Shown: piece by piece, positions 51,366 to 62,490 of the stretch | How positions within the stretch are numbered: position 1 is the stretch's first letter | Layout of the letters: each line of letters opens with the position of its first letter | Source: Taeniopygia guttata | Taxonomy: Eukaryota; Chordata; Aves; Passeriformes; Estrildidae | Assembly (NCBI RefSeq): GCF_048771995.1 | Contig: NC_133059.1 | Coordinates: 3,399,001-3,463,000, forward strand | Direction: 5' to 3' | Length of the DNA: 64,000 nucleotides | Position numbers and translations under genes: made by a program | The notes under the pieces: generated by a model | The model's input: only the letters and a program-made list of their open reading frames with translations | What the model was told of the DNA's origin: nothing | Database searches by the model: none

Positions 51366-52480
51366 TTAAGGATCTCCTGCAATTCCCCACCCCAAACCCC
51401 CCCAAATTCCCCCAAAAAACCCACTCGGAATTGCGAAATTAAGAATTTTTATAGCAAATCCTCGGAGCGGTGAAGAATTCCAGCTTTTTTTTGGTTTTTT
51501 TGGGGAATCCCAGGATCCTGAGAGAATTCCCAGCCGGATTCAGAAACAAAAAAAATCCCGGGATTTTCTTCTTTTTTTTCCCTTTTTTTTTTTTTTGTTA
51601 TTTTGTCCTTTTTTTTTTTTACCAAAAAAAGTCTCGGATCCAACGCTGGAAAAACAAAACAAAAAAAAAACACCAAAAAAAGTTTGAAAAAATCTCCCAA
51701 AAATTAAAAAAAAAAATAGAAAAAAAAAAATTTAATTCCCCCCACAAAAATTTTTTAATTTCCCAAAAAAAATTTCCCCAAAAAATCCCCCAAAATAAAT
51801 AGGAAATAATAAATAAATAGATAAATAAACACATAAATACATAAATAAGTGTCAAAAAGCTAAAATAATTTTTTTTTTTTTTAATCAAGAAACATCCTGG
51901 AAAGTGCTCAAAAAAAACAGATAAAAATATAAATTAAATTAAAATAAAATAAATCACAAGAAGAGAAAATAAATTTAACAAAATAATAAAATAAATAATA
52001 AAATAGCATAAAATAAAAATTAAATTACAATTAAATTAAAATGAGATAAAATAAAATTTAAAAATTAAATTAAAATGAAATCAAAAACAAAGTGAAACAA
52101 ACAGAAAGTAAACAAAACAGTATAAAACAAAAAATAAAAATAAAAATAAACAAAATAAAATACAAATAAAGTTAAGATTAAATTTTATCAAATAAAAAAT
52201 AAAAATAAAAATTTAAATAAAATAAAATAAAAATAAAATAAAAATTAAAATAAAACTAAAAATAAATAAAAATATTAAAATAAAAAATAAAAAGAAAATA
52301 AAATTTAAATAAAATGAAGTAAAAAGGAAGTTAAAATAGAATAAAATTTTTAAAAATAAATTAAAATTAAATTAAAATTAAAATAAAATAAAATAAAATA
52401 AAATAAAATAAAATAAAATAAAATAAAATAAAATAAAATAAAATAAAATAAAATAAAATAAAATAAAATAAAATACAATA
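51366..52480. repeat. A-rich low-complexity tract ending in an AAAAT microsatellite
   Basis: 51,400-51,560 is a short unique piece. 51,560-52,375 is A/T-rich (AAATAAATAAA, AATTAAAATAAAAT). 52,378-52,475 is an almost pure AAAAT pentanucleotide run of about 19 units. It could be a transcribed 3' region of LRFN3 on the minus strand; not provable here. Confidence 0.75.
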
Positions 52481-52614
52481 AATCCCCTGTGGGAGTGGAG
52501 GCTCGGGGGGGATCCGAAATTCCCAAAGGAAATTCCCGCGGGGCGTCCGTGGACGAGGAGTTTAAAAAAATAACTCTGAGCCCGATGGGCGTAAAAACAG
52601 CGCCGGCGGCACCG

Positions 52615-53085
52615 AAACGGAACCTTCCGGAACATTCCGGAACCTTCCGGAACCCCCGAGCGCCGCAGAGTCCCTGGGGAGCCGCTGGAACCTTCCGGAA
52701 CCTTCCGGAATCCCGGAGCGCCGCAGAGTCCTCACGGCACTGCCAGAACCTTCCGGAACCTTCCGGAATCCTGGAGCGCCGCAGAGTCCCTGGGGAGCCG
52801 CTGGAACATTCCGGAAACTTCCGGAACATTCCGGAGTCCTGGAGCTGCATTGAGTCCCTGGGGAGCCGCTGGAACCTTCCAGAACTTTCCGGAATCCCGG
52901 AGCTGCGTTGAATCCCTGGAGAGCCACTGGAACCTTCCGGAACATTCCGGAGCCCTGGAGCTGCATTGAGTCCCTGGGGAGCCGCTGGAACATTCCGGAA
53001 ACTTCCGGAACCTTCCAGAACCCCCGAGCGCCGCTGAGTCCCTGGGGAGACGCTGGAACCTTCCGGAACCTTCCGGAACCCCAGA
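52615..53085. repeat. Tandem array of heat-shock-element-like repeats
   Basis: About seven units of roughly 60 bp combine AGTCCCTGGGGAGCCGCTGG with runs of GGAACCTTCCGGAACATTCC. The latter read GAAnnTTCnnGAAnnTTC, the HSF1 binding consensus, with up to seven alternating half-sites (52,619-52,654). Confidence 0.8.
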
Positions 53086-53089
53086 GGGA

Positions 53090-54230
53090 CCTGGGAGCGC
53101 TGCCAGAGGTTCTGGAGGAGTTCTGGAGGTTCTGGATGGTTCTGGAAGCATTGGAATGGATCCAGAGAGGTCCTTGGGGCCATTATGGAGGAATTTTGGA
53201 GGTTCTGGAGAAGTTCTGAAGGAATTTCAGAGAAGTTCTGGAGAAGTTCTGGAGGTTCCAGAGAAGTTCTGGAGAAGTTCTGGAGGTTCTGGATGAGTTC
53301 CAAAAGTTCTAGAAACCTTGGAATGGATCCAGAGGTGTCCATGGAGAGGTTCTGGAGGTTCTGGAGGAGTTCTGGAGGTTCTGGAAGCCTTGGAATGGAT
53401 CCAGAGGTGTCCATGGAGAGGTTCTGGAGGTTCTGGAGGAGTTCTGGAGGTTCTGGAAGCCTTGGAATGGATCCAGAGGTGTCCATGGAGAGGTTCTGGA
53501 TGGGTTGGAATGGATCCAGGAAGGTCCTTGGAGCAGTGCCAGAGGTTCTGGAGAGGTTCTGGAGGAGTTCCAGAGGTTCTGGAGAAGTTCTGGAGGAGTT
53601 CTGGAGGTTCTGGACGAGTTCCGAAAGTTCTAGAAGCCTTGGAATGGATCCAGAGGTGTCCATGGAGAGGTTCCAGAGGAGTTCTGGAGGCATTGGAATT
53701 ACTCCAGAAGGGTCCATGGAGCGGTTCTGGAAGCCTTGGAATGGATCCAGAGGTGTCCTTGGAAAGGTTCTGGAGGAGTTCCAGAAGTTCTGGAGGAGTT
53801 CCAAAGGTTCTGGAAGCCTTGGAATGGATTCGGATGAGTACATGGAGCAGTTCGGGAGGTTCTAGAGGTTCTATTCTGGGTCTCCAGGATCATTCCTGGA
53901 CCAATCCAGGACCTCCAGGACCTGGATTGATTCTGGCCCTCCTGGATCTATTCTGGACCAATCCTGGATCTTCTGGATTGATTCTGGACCAATCGTGGTC
54001 CTCCTGGAGCAATCCAGGACCAAACCTGGAGCAATCATCCAGGACCAAACCAGAACCAATCCAGGACCACTCCAGAACCAATCCATGACCTTCAGAACCA
54101 AACCTGGACTTTCAGGACCAATCCATGACCAAACCAGGACTAATCCAGGACCTCCAGAACCAATCCAGGACCACTCCAGGACCTCCAGAACCAAACCAGA
54201 ACCAACCCCAACCCATCCCCTCTCACGACC
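53090..54230. repeat. GTTCTGGAGGA and CCAGGACC repeats 3' of LRFN3
   Basis: 53,090-53,870: GTTCTGGAGGAGTTCTGGAG units, with a ~90-bp higher-order unit holding TTGGAATGGATCCAGAGG. 53,880-54,220: AATCCAGGACCACTCCAG units. Confidence 0.8.
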
Positions 54231-54500
54231 CCACCTCAGCCCCTTCCCCCTTCTCCCCCGGCCGCTCCCCGGCCCTGCCCTTGCCCAGGGTTCCGGAACA
54301 TTCCAGCTGCTCCAGCTTGGAGGCGGAGCGGCCGAGGGCGGCGGCGGCGCCGGCGCCGTTGGTCTGGGAGCAGACGTGCGCGGTGCCCTTGGCCGGCGCG
54401 CCGTGCACCTTGTAGCGCACCAGCAGGATGAAGATGAACACCAGCACCGAGGCCACCATGGCCACGGAGCCACCCGGGTTCTGCCCACCCATCCTGGACC
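54225..54500 (-). pseudogene. Partial tandem copy of the LRFN3 exon 2 3' half (distal copy)
   Basis: About 265 bp nearly identical to the end of LRFN3 exon 2. It encodes [46 protein letters not shown] and the shared C-terminal stop. The front part of the exon is missing and replaced by a GGSVAM leader with no obvious acceptor. Confidence 0.85.
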
Positions 54501-55160
54501 CATCCTGGACCCATCTTGGACCTCCTGGACCAAGCCTGGATCGACTCTGGATCCATCTTGGATCTCCCGGACCAATCCTGAACCCATCCTGGACCGATTC
54601 TGGATTATCTTGGATCTCCTGGACCCATCCTGGATCGATTCTGGATTATCTTGGACCTCCTGGACCCATCCTGGATCGACTCTGGATTATCTTGGATCTC
54701 CTGAACCCATCCTGGATCGATTCTGGACCTCCATGACCAATCCAGGACCACTCCAGGACCTCCAGAACCAATCCAGGACCTTCAGAACCAAACCAGGACC
54801 TCCAGAACCAATCCAGGACCTCCAGAACCAATCCATGACCAATCCAGGACCACTCCAGGACCTCCAGGACCAATCCTGGATCGATTCTGGATTATCTTGG
54901 ATCTCCTGGACCCATCCTGGATCGATTCTGGACCTCCACGACCAATCCAGAACCAATCCAGGACCACTCCAGGACCACTCCAGGACCAATCCAGGACCTC
55001 CAGAACCAAACCAGGACTTTCAGGACCAATCCACGATCAATCCAGGACCACTCCAGAACCAATCCAGGACCACTCCAGAACCAATCCAGGACCTCCAGAA
55101 CCAATCCAGGACCACTCCAGAACCAACCCAGAACCAACCCAGAACCAACCCCAACCCATC
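54501..55160. repeat. CTCCTGGACCCATCCTGGATC array between LRFN3 exon copies
   Basis: Units of ATCCTGGATCGATTCTGGAT and AGGACCTCCAGAACCAATCC. The same array type recurs at 55,430-55,800, so exon copy plus array form one large repeating unit (roughly 630-950 bp). Confidence 0.8.
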
Positions 55161-55165
55161 CCCCA

Positions 55166-55420
55166 TCACGACCCCACCTCAGCCCCTTCTCCCTTCTCCC
55201 CGGCCCTGCCCTTGCCCAGGGTTCCGGAACATTCCAGCTGCTCCAGCTTGGAGGCGGAGCGGCCGAGGGCGGCGGCGCCGGCGCCGTTGGTCTGGGAGCA
55301 GACGTGCGCGGTGCCCTTGGCCGGCGCGCCGTGCACCTTGTAGCGCACCAGCAGGATGAAGATGAACACCAGCACCGAGGCCACCATGGCCACGGAGCCA
55401 CCCGGGTGCTGCCCACCGAT
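55166..55420 (-). pseudogene. Partial tandem copy of the LRFN3 exon 2 3' half (proximal copy)
   Basis: Same content and same left break as the distal copy (a GGSVAM leader fused to the [12 protein letters not shown] transmembrane segment). The tail is closer in length to the real exon. Confidence 0.85.
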
Positions 55421-55806
55421 CCTGGACCCATCCTGGATCCATCTTGGACCTCCCGGACCAAGCCTGGATCGACTCTGGATCCATCTTGGATCTCCCGGAC
55501 CAATCCTGAACCCATCCTGGACCGATTCTGGATTATCTTGGATCTCCTGGACCCATCCGGGACCGATTCTGGATTATCTTGGATCTCCTGGACCCATCCT
55601 GGATCAATTCTGGACCTCCACAACCAATCCAGAACCAATCCAGGACCACTCCAGAACCAATCCAGGACCTCCAGAACCAATCCAGAACCAATCCAGAACC
55701 AAATCAGGACCTCCAGAACCACTCCAGAACCAAACCAGAACCAATCCAGGACCAATCCAGGACCTCCAGAACCAACCCAGAACCAACCCCAACCCACCAT
55801 CCCCCA

Positions 55807-58800
55807 TCACGACCCCACCTCAGCCCCCTCCCCCTTCTCCCCGGCCCTGCCCTTGCCCAGGGTTCCAGAACATTCCAGCTGCTCCAGCTTGGAGGCGGAG
55901 CGGCCGAGGGCGGTGCCGGCGCCGTTGGTCTGGGAGCAGACGTGCGCGGTGCCCTTGGCCGGCGCGCCGTGCACCTTGTAGCGCACCAGCAGGATGAAGA
56001 TGAACACCAGCACCGAGGCCACGATGATGCCGCCGATGACGATGATCATGGTGCCGCCCAGGAACTGCGCCTGCAGCGAGCGGCACGGCCGCGCCGGCGG
56101 CCGCGTGGTGAAGCGGCGGCAGCCCAGCGGCCGCGTGGCCGGCAGCGAGCTGCGCGCGTCCGAGAACACGGCCAGCACGCAGAGCTCGTAGGCGCGGCCC
56201 GGCGCCAGGTCCGACAGCGAGAAGGAGGCGCTGGGCGCCGGGATCATCCTGCAACGACAGCGGCGTTCCGGCTCGTCACGAGTTTTGGGGACTTTTTCCC
56301 ACTTTTTGGGGGATTTTTCCCAATTTTTCCACCATTTTTCCCGTCATTTTTCCATTTTTTCCCACGACTTTTGGCCCTTTTCCCCCTATTTTCCAGCGCC
56401 TCTTCCATCACTTGTCCCCAAATTTTTCACCCATTTATCCCAATTTTTGGGGGATTTCCCCATTTTTTCCACCATTTTTCCTGCCATATTTCCATTTTTT
56501 CCCACGACTTTTGGCCCTTTTTCCCCTATTCTCCAACCCCTCTTCCATCACCTGTCCCCAAATTTTTCACCCATTTATCCCAATTTTTGGGGTTTTTCCC
56601 CATTTTTTCTACCATTTTCCCTATGACTTTTGAGTCTTTTTTCCCTATTTTCCAGCTCCTTTTCCATCTCTTTTTCCCAAGTTTTTCACCCACTTTTCCC
56701 ACTTTTCCAACCCATTTCCCACCCCGGCCCGGCGCCAGGTCCGACAGCGAGAAGGAGGCGCTGGGCGCCGGGATCATCCTGCAACGACAGCGGTGTTCCG
56801 GCTTGTCACGAGTTTTGGGGAGTTTTTCCCAGTTTTGGGGATTTTTCCCAATTTTTGGTGTTTTTCCCCATTTTTTCCACCATTTTTCCTGCCATTTTTC
56901 CATTTTTTCCCACGACTTTTGGCCCTTTTCCCCCTATTTTCCAGCCCCTCTTCCATCACTTGTCCCAAATTTTTCACCCATTTATCCCAATTTTTGGGGG
57001 ATTTTCCCCATTTTTCCCACCATTTTTCCTACCATTTCTCCATTTTTTCCCATGACTTTTGGCCCTTTTCCCCCTATTTTCCAGCCCCTCTTCCATCGCT
57101 TTTCCCCAATTTTTTCACCCATTTTTCCCACCATTTTCCCTGCCATTTTTCTTTTTTTTTCCACCCCTTCATCACATTTTCCATCCCCCATTCCCCATTC
57201 CCCCCATTTCCCACCCCTTTTTCCCACTTCCCACCCATTTCCCCCATTTCCCACCCATTTCCCCCATTTCCCACCCATTTCCCCCATTTCCCACCCATTT
57301 CCCCCACTTCCCACCCATTTCCCCCACTTCCCACCCATTTTTCCCACCCATTATTTCACATTTTCCACCTATTTTTTTACATTTTCCATCCCCTTTTTCC
57401 CACTTCCCACCCATTTCCCCCACTTCCCACCCCTTTTTCCCACTTCCCACCCATTTTCCCCCACTTCCCACCCCTTTTTCCCTCTTCCCACCCATTTCCC
57501 CCTCTTCCCACCCCTTTTTCCCACTTCCCACCCATTTCCCCCACTTCCCACCCCTTTTTCCCACTTCCCACCCATTTTCCCATTTCCCACCTATTTCCCC
57601 CATTTCCCACCCATTTCCCCATTTCCCACCCATTCTCCCATTTCCCACCCATTTTCCCCACCCATTATTTCACATTTTTCACCTATTTTTTTACATTTTC
57701 CATCCCCTTTTTCCCCATTTCCCACCCATTTCCCCACTTCCCACCCATTTCCCCCATTTCCCACCCATTTCCCCCCCTTCCCACCCATTTTCCCACCCAT
57801 TATTTCACATTTTCCACCTATTTTTTTACATTTTCCATCCCCTTTTTCCCACTTCCCACCCATTTCCCCCATTTCCCACCCCATTTTCCCATTTCCCACC
57901 CATTTTCCCCCACTTCCCACCCGTTTTCCCCATTTCCCACCCATTTCCCCCCACTTCCCACCCATTTCCCCCCATTTCCCACCCCATTTTCCCATTTCCC
58001 ACCCATTTCCCCCACTTCCCACCCCTTTCCCCATTTCCCACCCATTTTTCCCACCCATTATTTCACATTTTCCACCTATTTTTTTACATCTTCCATCCCA
58101 TTTTTCCCCATTTCCCACCCATTTTCCCACTTCCCACCCATTTTCCCCACTTCCCCAATCCCCAAACCCCCAATCCCAACGTTTCTCCGGCCACAATCAC
58201 CGATAAACCAGGATCTCGTCGGCCGAGCTGTTGTACTGGATCTGGTACATCCTCAGCCCTTCCAGCTCCTCCTGCGGCGGCCACCGCACCAGCGCCGACG
58301 TCGCCGTCACCTCGGCCACCACCACCCCCCCGCCGTCCCCCCGCTCCAGCTTGGAATCGTTGGAAAAGCTGGATTTGGCCGAAATCAGGATATCCGACGG
58401 CTCCGGCCGCGCCGTCGCCGCCTTCCTCCCCTCCTCCTCCTCGCACTCGGTGCCGTTGCCGTCCGGCACCACCCGAAACTCCACCGGCGCCGTCGACTCG
58501 CCGGCGGCGTTGGAGGCGATGCAGGTGAAGGTTCCTTGATCCCCCAACGCCGCCTCCAAAATATCCAAAGTCCCGTTCTCGTAGGAAACCGTCCTGGAGG
58601 TGTTGGCCACCAGTTTGCCGTCGGGCGCGATCCAGCGCACGTAGGGCTCGGGGTCGCCCACGGCTTTGCACTTCAGGGAGGCGCTTTGGCCGACGGCGGC
58701 GGCGAGTTTGGGCGTGCGGTGGGTGATCATGGGCGGCTCGCAGACGAACTCCTCCTCGCGGATGCTCCAGAAGTATTTGCCCATCAGCTCCGGCGGCGAG

Positions 58801-59603
58801 GCGCACGTCTCCAGATCGTCCTCGCGCGTCAGGCGCCGCAGCCACACCAGCTCGCAGTTGCAGTGCAGGGGGTTCCCGCCGAAACTCAACACCAGCGAGG
58901 TCAGCGGGGAACCTTTGGATTTGGCGTAAACGGGGATGCGGGAGAAGAGCGGATCCGGCGGGATCTTCTTCAGCTTGTTGGAGGTCATGTCCAACCTGGC
59001 CAGCTTGTGGAGGTTGGAGAAAATCCCCTCGGGCACGAACTCGATCAGGTTGTGATCCAAACTCACCGTGTTGACGTTGGACAGCTTGGCCACGGTGGCC
59101 CACGGAACGTCCACCAAATTATTGTAGGACAAATCCAAATCCTCGATGGTCTCCAAGAAATCATCCAAAGACTTGGGCGAGATGAAGCTGAGCTGGTTGT
59201 TGCTCAGGATCAAATGCCGCAGGTTAATTAACCCCTTGAAATGATCCTCGTTGATCGACGTCAAGCGGTTGCTGTCCAGGTGGAGGGCGTGGAGGCCCTT
59301 GAGGTCGGAGAAGGCGTAAGGCATGATCTGGCTGATGGTGTTGCGGGACAAGGTCAGGTGGATGAGTTGGGTCATGTTGGCGAAGTCGCGCTTGCGCAGG
59401 ACGGTGATGAAGTTGTCCATGAGGCGCAGCTCGGCCGTGCGCCGGTCGATGCCGGCCGGCACGAAGAGCAGCCCGGTTTTGGTGCAGAGGATGGTGAAGG
59501 ACGGCGAGAGGTTCTGGCACGAGCAGCGCTTGGGGCAGGGCGGGGAGTTCGAGGCCGTCGTGGTGGAGAAGAAGAAGAGGAGAGGGAGCAAAAGCTTTTC
59601 CAT
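55807..59603 (-). CDS. LRFN3: Leucine-rich repeat and fibronectin type III protein 3 / SALM4 (2 coding exons)
   Basis: LRFN/SALM proteins are neuronal adhesion molecules that promote neurite outgrowth and synapse formation. Exons 59603-58201 and 56248-55807 join in phase (R468 split) to give 614 aa. Layout: signal peptide (~1-17), LRRNT (CPKRCSCQ, 23-30), LRRs (~54-220), LRRCT ([17 protein letters not shown], from 242), Ig C2 (C312-C361), FN3 (~425-515, [16 protein letters not shown]), transmembrane helix (~534-556, [19 protein letters not shown]) and a short tail with VCSQTNGA. The tail lacks a PDZ ligand, as in LRFN3 and LRFN5. Choice of LRFN3 rests on PPDPLFSR...[17 protein letters not shown] and RYKVHG; LRFN1 is the alternative. 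An acceptor at 59,623 suggests a separate 5' UTR exon. Confidence 0.92.
56275..58195. repeat. LRFN3 intron 1: tandem repeats with a copied exon 2 acceptor
   Basis: 56,280-57,150: units of about 120-150 bp (TTTTTTCCCACGACTTTTGG, CACCCATTTATCCC), about five copies. At 56,722-56,800 lies a copy of the exon 2 start with its acceptor, encoding [18 protein letters not shown]. 57,200-58,150: CCCACCCATTTCCCCCATTT units, with a marker (TATTTCACATTTTCCACC) near 57,351, 57,666, 57,805 and 58,059. Confidence 0.85.
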
Positions 59604-59654
59604 CGTCGGGAAAAACGGGAATCTGGCAGGGAAAAGTTAAAAAAAAAGTGAGGG

Positions 59655-60500
59655 ATTTGGGAGATTCGGTTGAGTTTTGGGGGTTAAAAACGAGTTTTCA
59701 TTCCAGGATTATTGGTGGAGAGGGAAATCCCAAAGCTGAGAAGGAAAAACGGGAAAAATCCATGGAAATCTGGTGGAATTTGGGAGATTCGGTTGAGTTT
59801 TGGGGGTTAAAACCGAGTTTTAATTCCAGGATTATTGGTGGAGAGGGAAATCCCAAAGCTGAGAAGGAAAAATGGGAAAAACCCATGGAAATCTGGTGGA
59901 ATTTGGGAGATTCCGTTGAGTTTTGGGCATTAAAACCGAGTTTAGGGTCAAGATTCCAGCCCAAAACGTTGAGGAAAATTCAGTGGAGAGGGAAATCCCA
60001 AAGCTGAGGTGGAAAAACAGGAAAAATCCATGGAAATCTGGTGGAATTTGGGAGATTCCATTGAGTTTTGGGGTTAAAACCGAGTTTTAATTCCAGGAGG
60101 TTGAGGGAAATTGGTGGAGAGGGAAATCCCAAAGCTGAGACGGAAAACCAGGAAAAATCCATGGAAATCTGGTGGAATTACGGAAAAAAAGGGATTAAAT
60201 CCATGGAAATCTGGTGGAATTTGGGAGATTCAGTTGAGTTTTGGGGGTTAAAACAGAGTTTTAATTCCAGGAGGTTGAGGGAAATCGGTGGAGAGGGAAA
60301 TCCCAAAGCTGAGATGGAAAAACAGGAAAAATCCGTGGAAATCTGGTGGAATTACGGAAAAAAAGGGATTAAATCCATGGAAATCTGGAGGAATTTGGGA
60401 AAAAATTGGATAAATCCATGAAAAAAATGGTGGAATTTGGGATAAAACCAAGTTTAGGGTCAAGTTTTAATTCCAAGATGTGGAAAAAATTCTCAATTGT
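59655..60500. repeat. Tandem repeat (about 120 bp) upstream of the LRFN3 coding exon
   Basis: About six units holding GAGATTCGGTTGAGTTTTGG, TTAATTCCAGGATTATTGG and GGAGAGGGAAATCCCAAAGC, some with a shorter inserted AAAAAAAGGGATTAAATCC step. No gene seen. Confidence 0.85.
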
Positions 60501-61880
60501 GAGGAAAATCCCAAATTTGAGAGGGAGAAATGGGAGAAATGTGGATTAATTTAGGGAAAAAATGGGAGAAATTCAGGAAAAAAAATGGGAGAAATTCAGG
60601 GGAAAAAAATGGGAGAAAGTCAGGAAAAAAATGGGAGAAAATCAGAAAAATGTGGATTAATTTTGGGGAAAATGGATTTTATTATTCTAAGTTTTATTCA
60701 GATGATTTTCCCATGGATTGGGTGGGGTTTACTAGAATTTTGGGAATTTTTTTGGAATTTTCCAGCATTTTTTGGAGAATTTTTGGGATGATTTTCCCAT
60801 ATTTTTGGGGGGTTTTGGGATGATTCTCCCATGGATTGGTGGGGGGGGGATGTGAATAAAATTTGCATATATTTAAATAACATTTAAAATTCTAATTAAA
60901 ATAATAATAAGTCAAATTATTAAATACTAATTTAATATTAAAACTGAATAGAAATTTTAAATTAAAGGAATTCAAAAGAATGGAATAAAAAGGATTCATT
61001 AAAATAATAAATAATTTAAAATAAAGGTCAATTCAAATTGGAAAGAATTAAAAAGAAATGTAAAATAATTAAATAAATGTTAATAGAAAAATAACCCTAA
61101 AATTAAAATAATAATGGGAATAAAGTAATGGAAATTAAAGTAATTAAACCAATTCAAAATAAAAAAAGTAAAACCAAAATATTAAGAAGATTAAAAAGTC
61201 AAGTAATAAAAATAAAATATTGAAACCAAAATATTAGAACTTAATTAAAGTAAAATCATTAAAATGAAAATAATAAAAGTTAAAATATTGACAATTAAAA
61301 TAAGAAATGAATAATAGAAATAAAAGAATTAATTTAAAATAAAACAGACTGGAAAGAGTCACAGAAAAATTGATTAAAATAATAATTAAAAACTGAATTG
61401 GTAAGAAATTAATGTGAATAAATTCAGAATAATAATGGTGAAATTTAAATAGAAAGCAATATTAATTATAATTTTAAGATTTGAATTAATAATCAGATCA
61501 AAATAAAAATGAACTTAAAATAATAATAACCCCTACAAATCAAAATAGATAAAGAATTAGAATAAAATTTTAAATAATAATTGTAATTAATAAATATAAG
61601 CATCAAATCAAAATAAAAATCAAAATTAATAATAATAATAAATTAATAAAATTATTCATAATAAATATTAAAATAAGAGAAAATTTTAATTCTTATTATT
61701 TGAATAGTAGAAATTAAACCAATAATTAAATAAATCCAATTACCTAAACCAATAATTAAATAAATCCTATTAATTAAACTGATTATTAAATAAATCCTAT
61801 TAATTACAATAAATTAAAAAAAATAATTAAAAACTAATTAAATGTAATCCTATTAATCCTCCATGAATAAAAAAATCCAA
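60500..61880. other. AT-rich region without recognisable genes
   Basis: 60,500-60,860 is GGGAGAAATTCAGG-type repeat. 60,860-61,880 is about 85% A/T with scattered TAAAATAATAA and AATTAAA motifs and a few ~40-bp repeats (AACCAATAATTAAATAAATC near 61,718 and 61,747). Nothing else seen. Confidence 0.7.
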
Positions 61881-61889
61881 TTAATCCCA

Positions 61890-62490
61890 AAATCTCCCTA
61901 AAATTTCCCTTTTAGGGAGAAAAGTGGGAATTGGGGGGGGGGCCAAGGGGAAAATTCCCAAAATTCCTGAGGGAAAAGTGGGAATTGGGATGGGCCAGGC
62001 CCAAAATTCCCAAAATTCCTGAGGGAAAATTGGAATTTGGACAGGGCCAGGCCCAAAATTCCTGAGGGAAAAGTGGGAATGGGACAAGGCCAGGCCCAAA
62101 ATTCCAAGATTTCTGAGGGGGAAAATTGGGATTTGGGGTAGGCCAAGGTGAAAATTCCCAAAATTCCTGAGGGAAAATTGGGAATTGGGAGGTTCCAGGC
62201 CCAAAATTCCCAAAATTCCTGAGGGAAAAGTGGGAATTGGGCAGGGCCAGGCCCCAAAATTCCTGAGGGAAAAATGGGAATTGGGAGGTTCCAGGCCCAA
62301 AATTCCCAAAATTCCTGAGGGAAAAGTGGGAATGGGACAAGGCCAGGCCCAAAATTCCAAGATTTTAGGGGAAAATTGGGAATTGAGACATGCCAGGCCC
62401 AAAATTCCAAGGTTTTGGAGGGAAAATTGGGATTTGAGTTGTTCCAGGCCCAAAATTCCAAGATTTCTGAGGGAAAAAAATTCTCCAACC
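61890..62490. repeat. 55-60 bp minisatellite
   Basis: About eleven units containing CCTGAGGGAAAAGTGGGAAT and CAGGCCCAAAATTCC. Confidence 0.85.

Noticed and set aside
52489-52911. Plus-strand frame beginning in a unique GC-rich patch
   Set aside because: After about 40 codons it enters the heat-shock-element repeat; no recognisable domain and no evidence of splicing.
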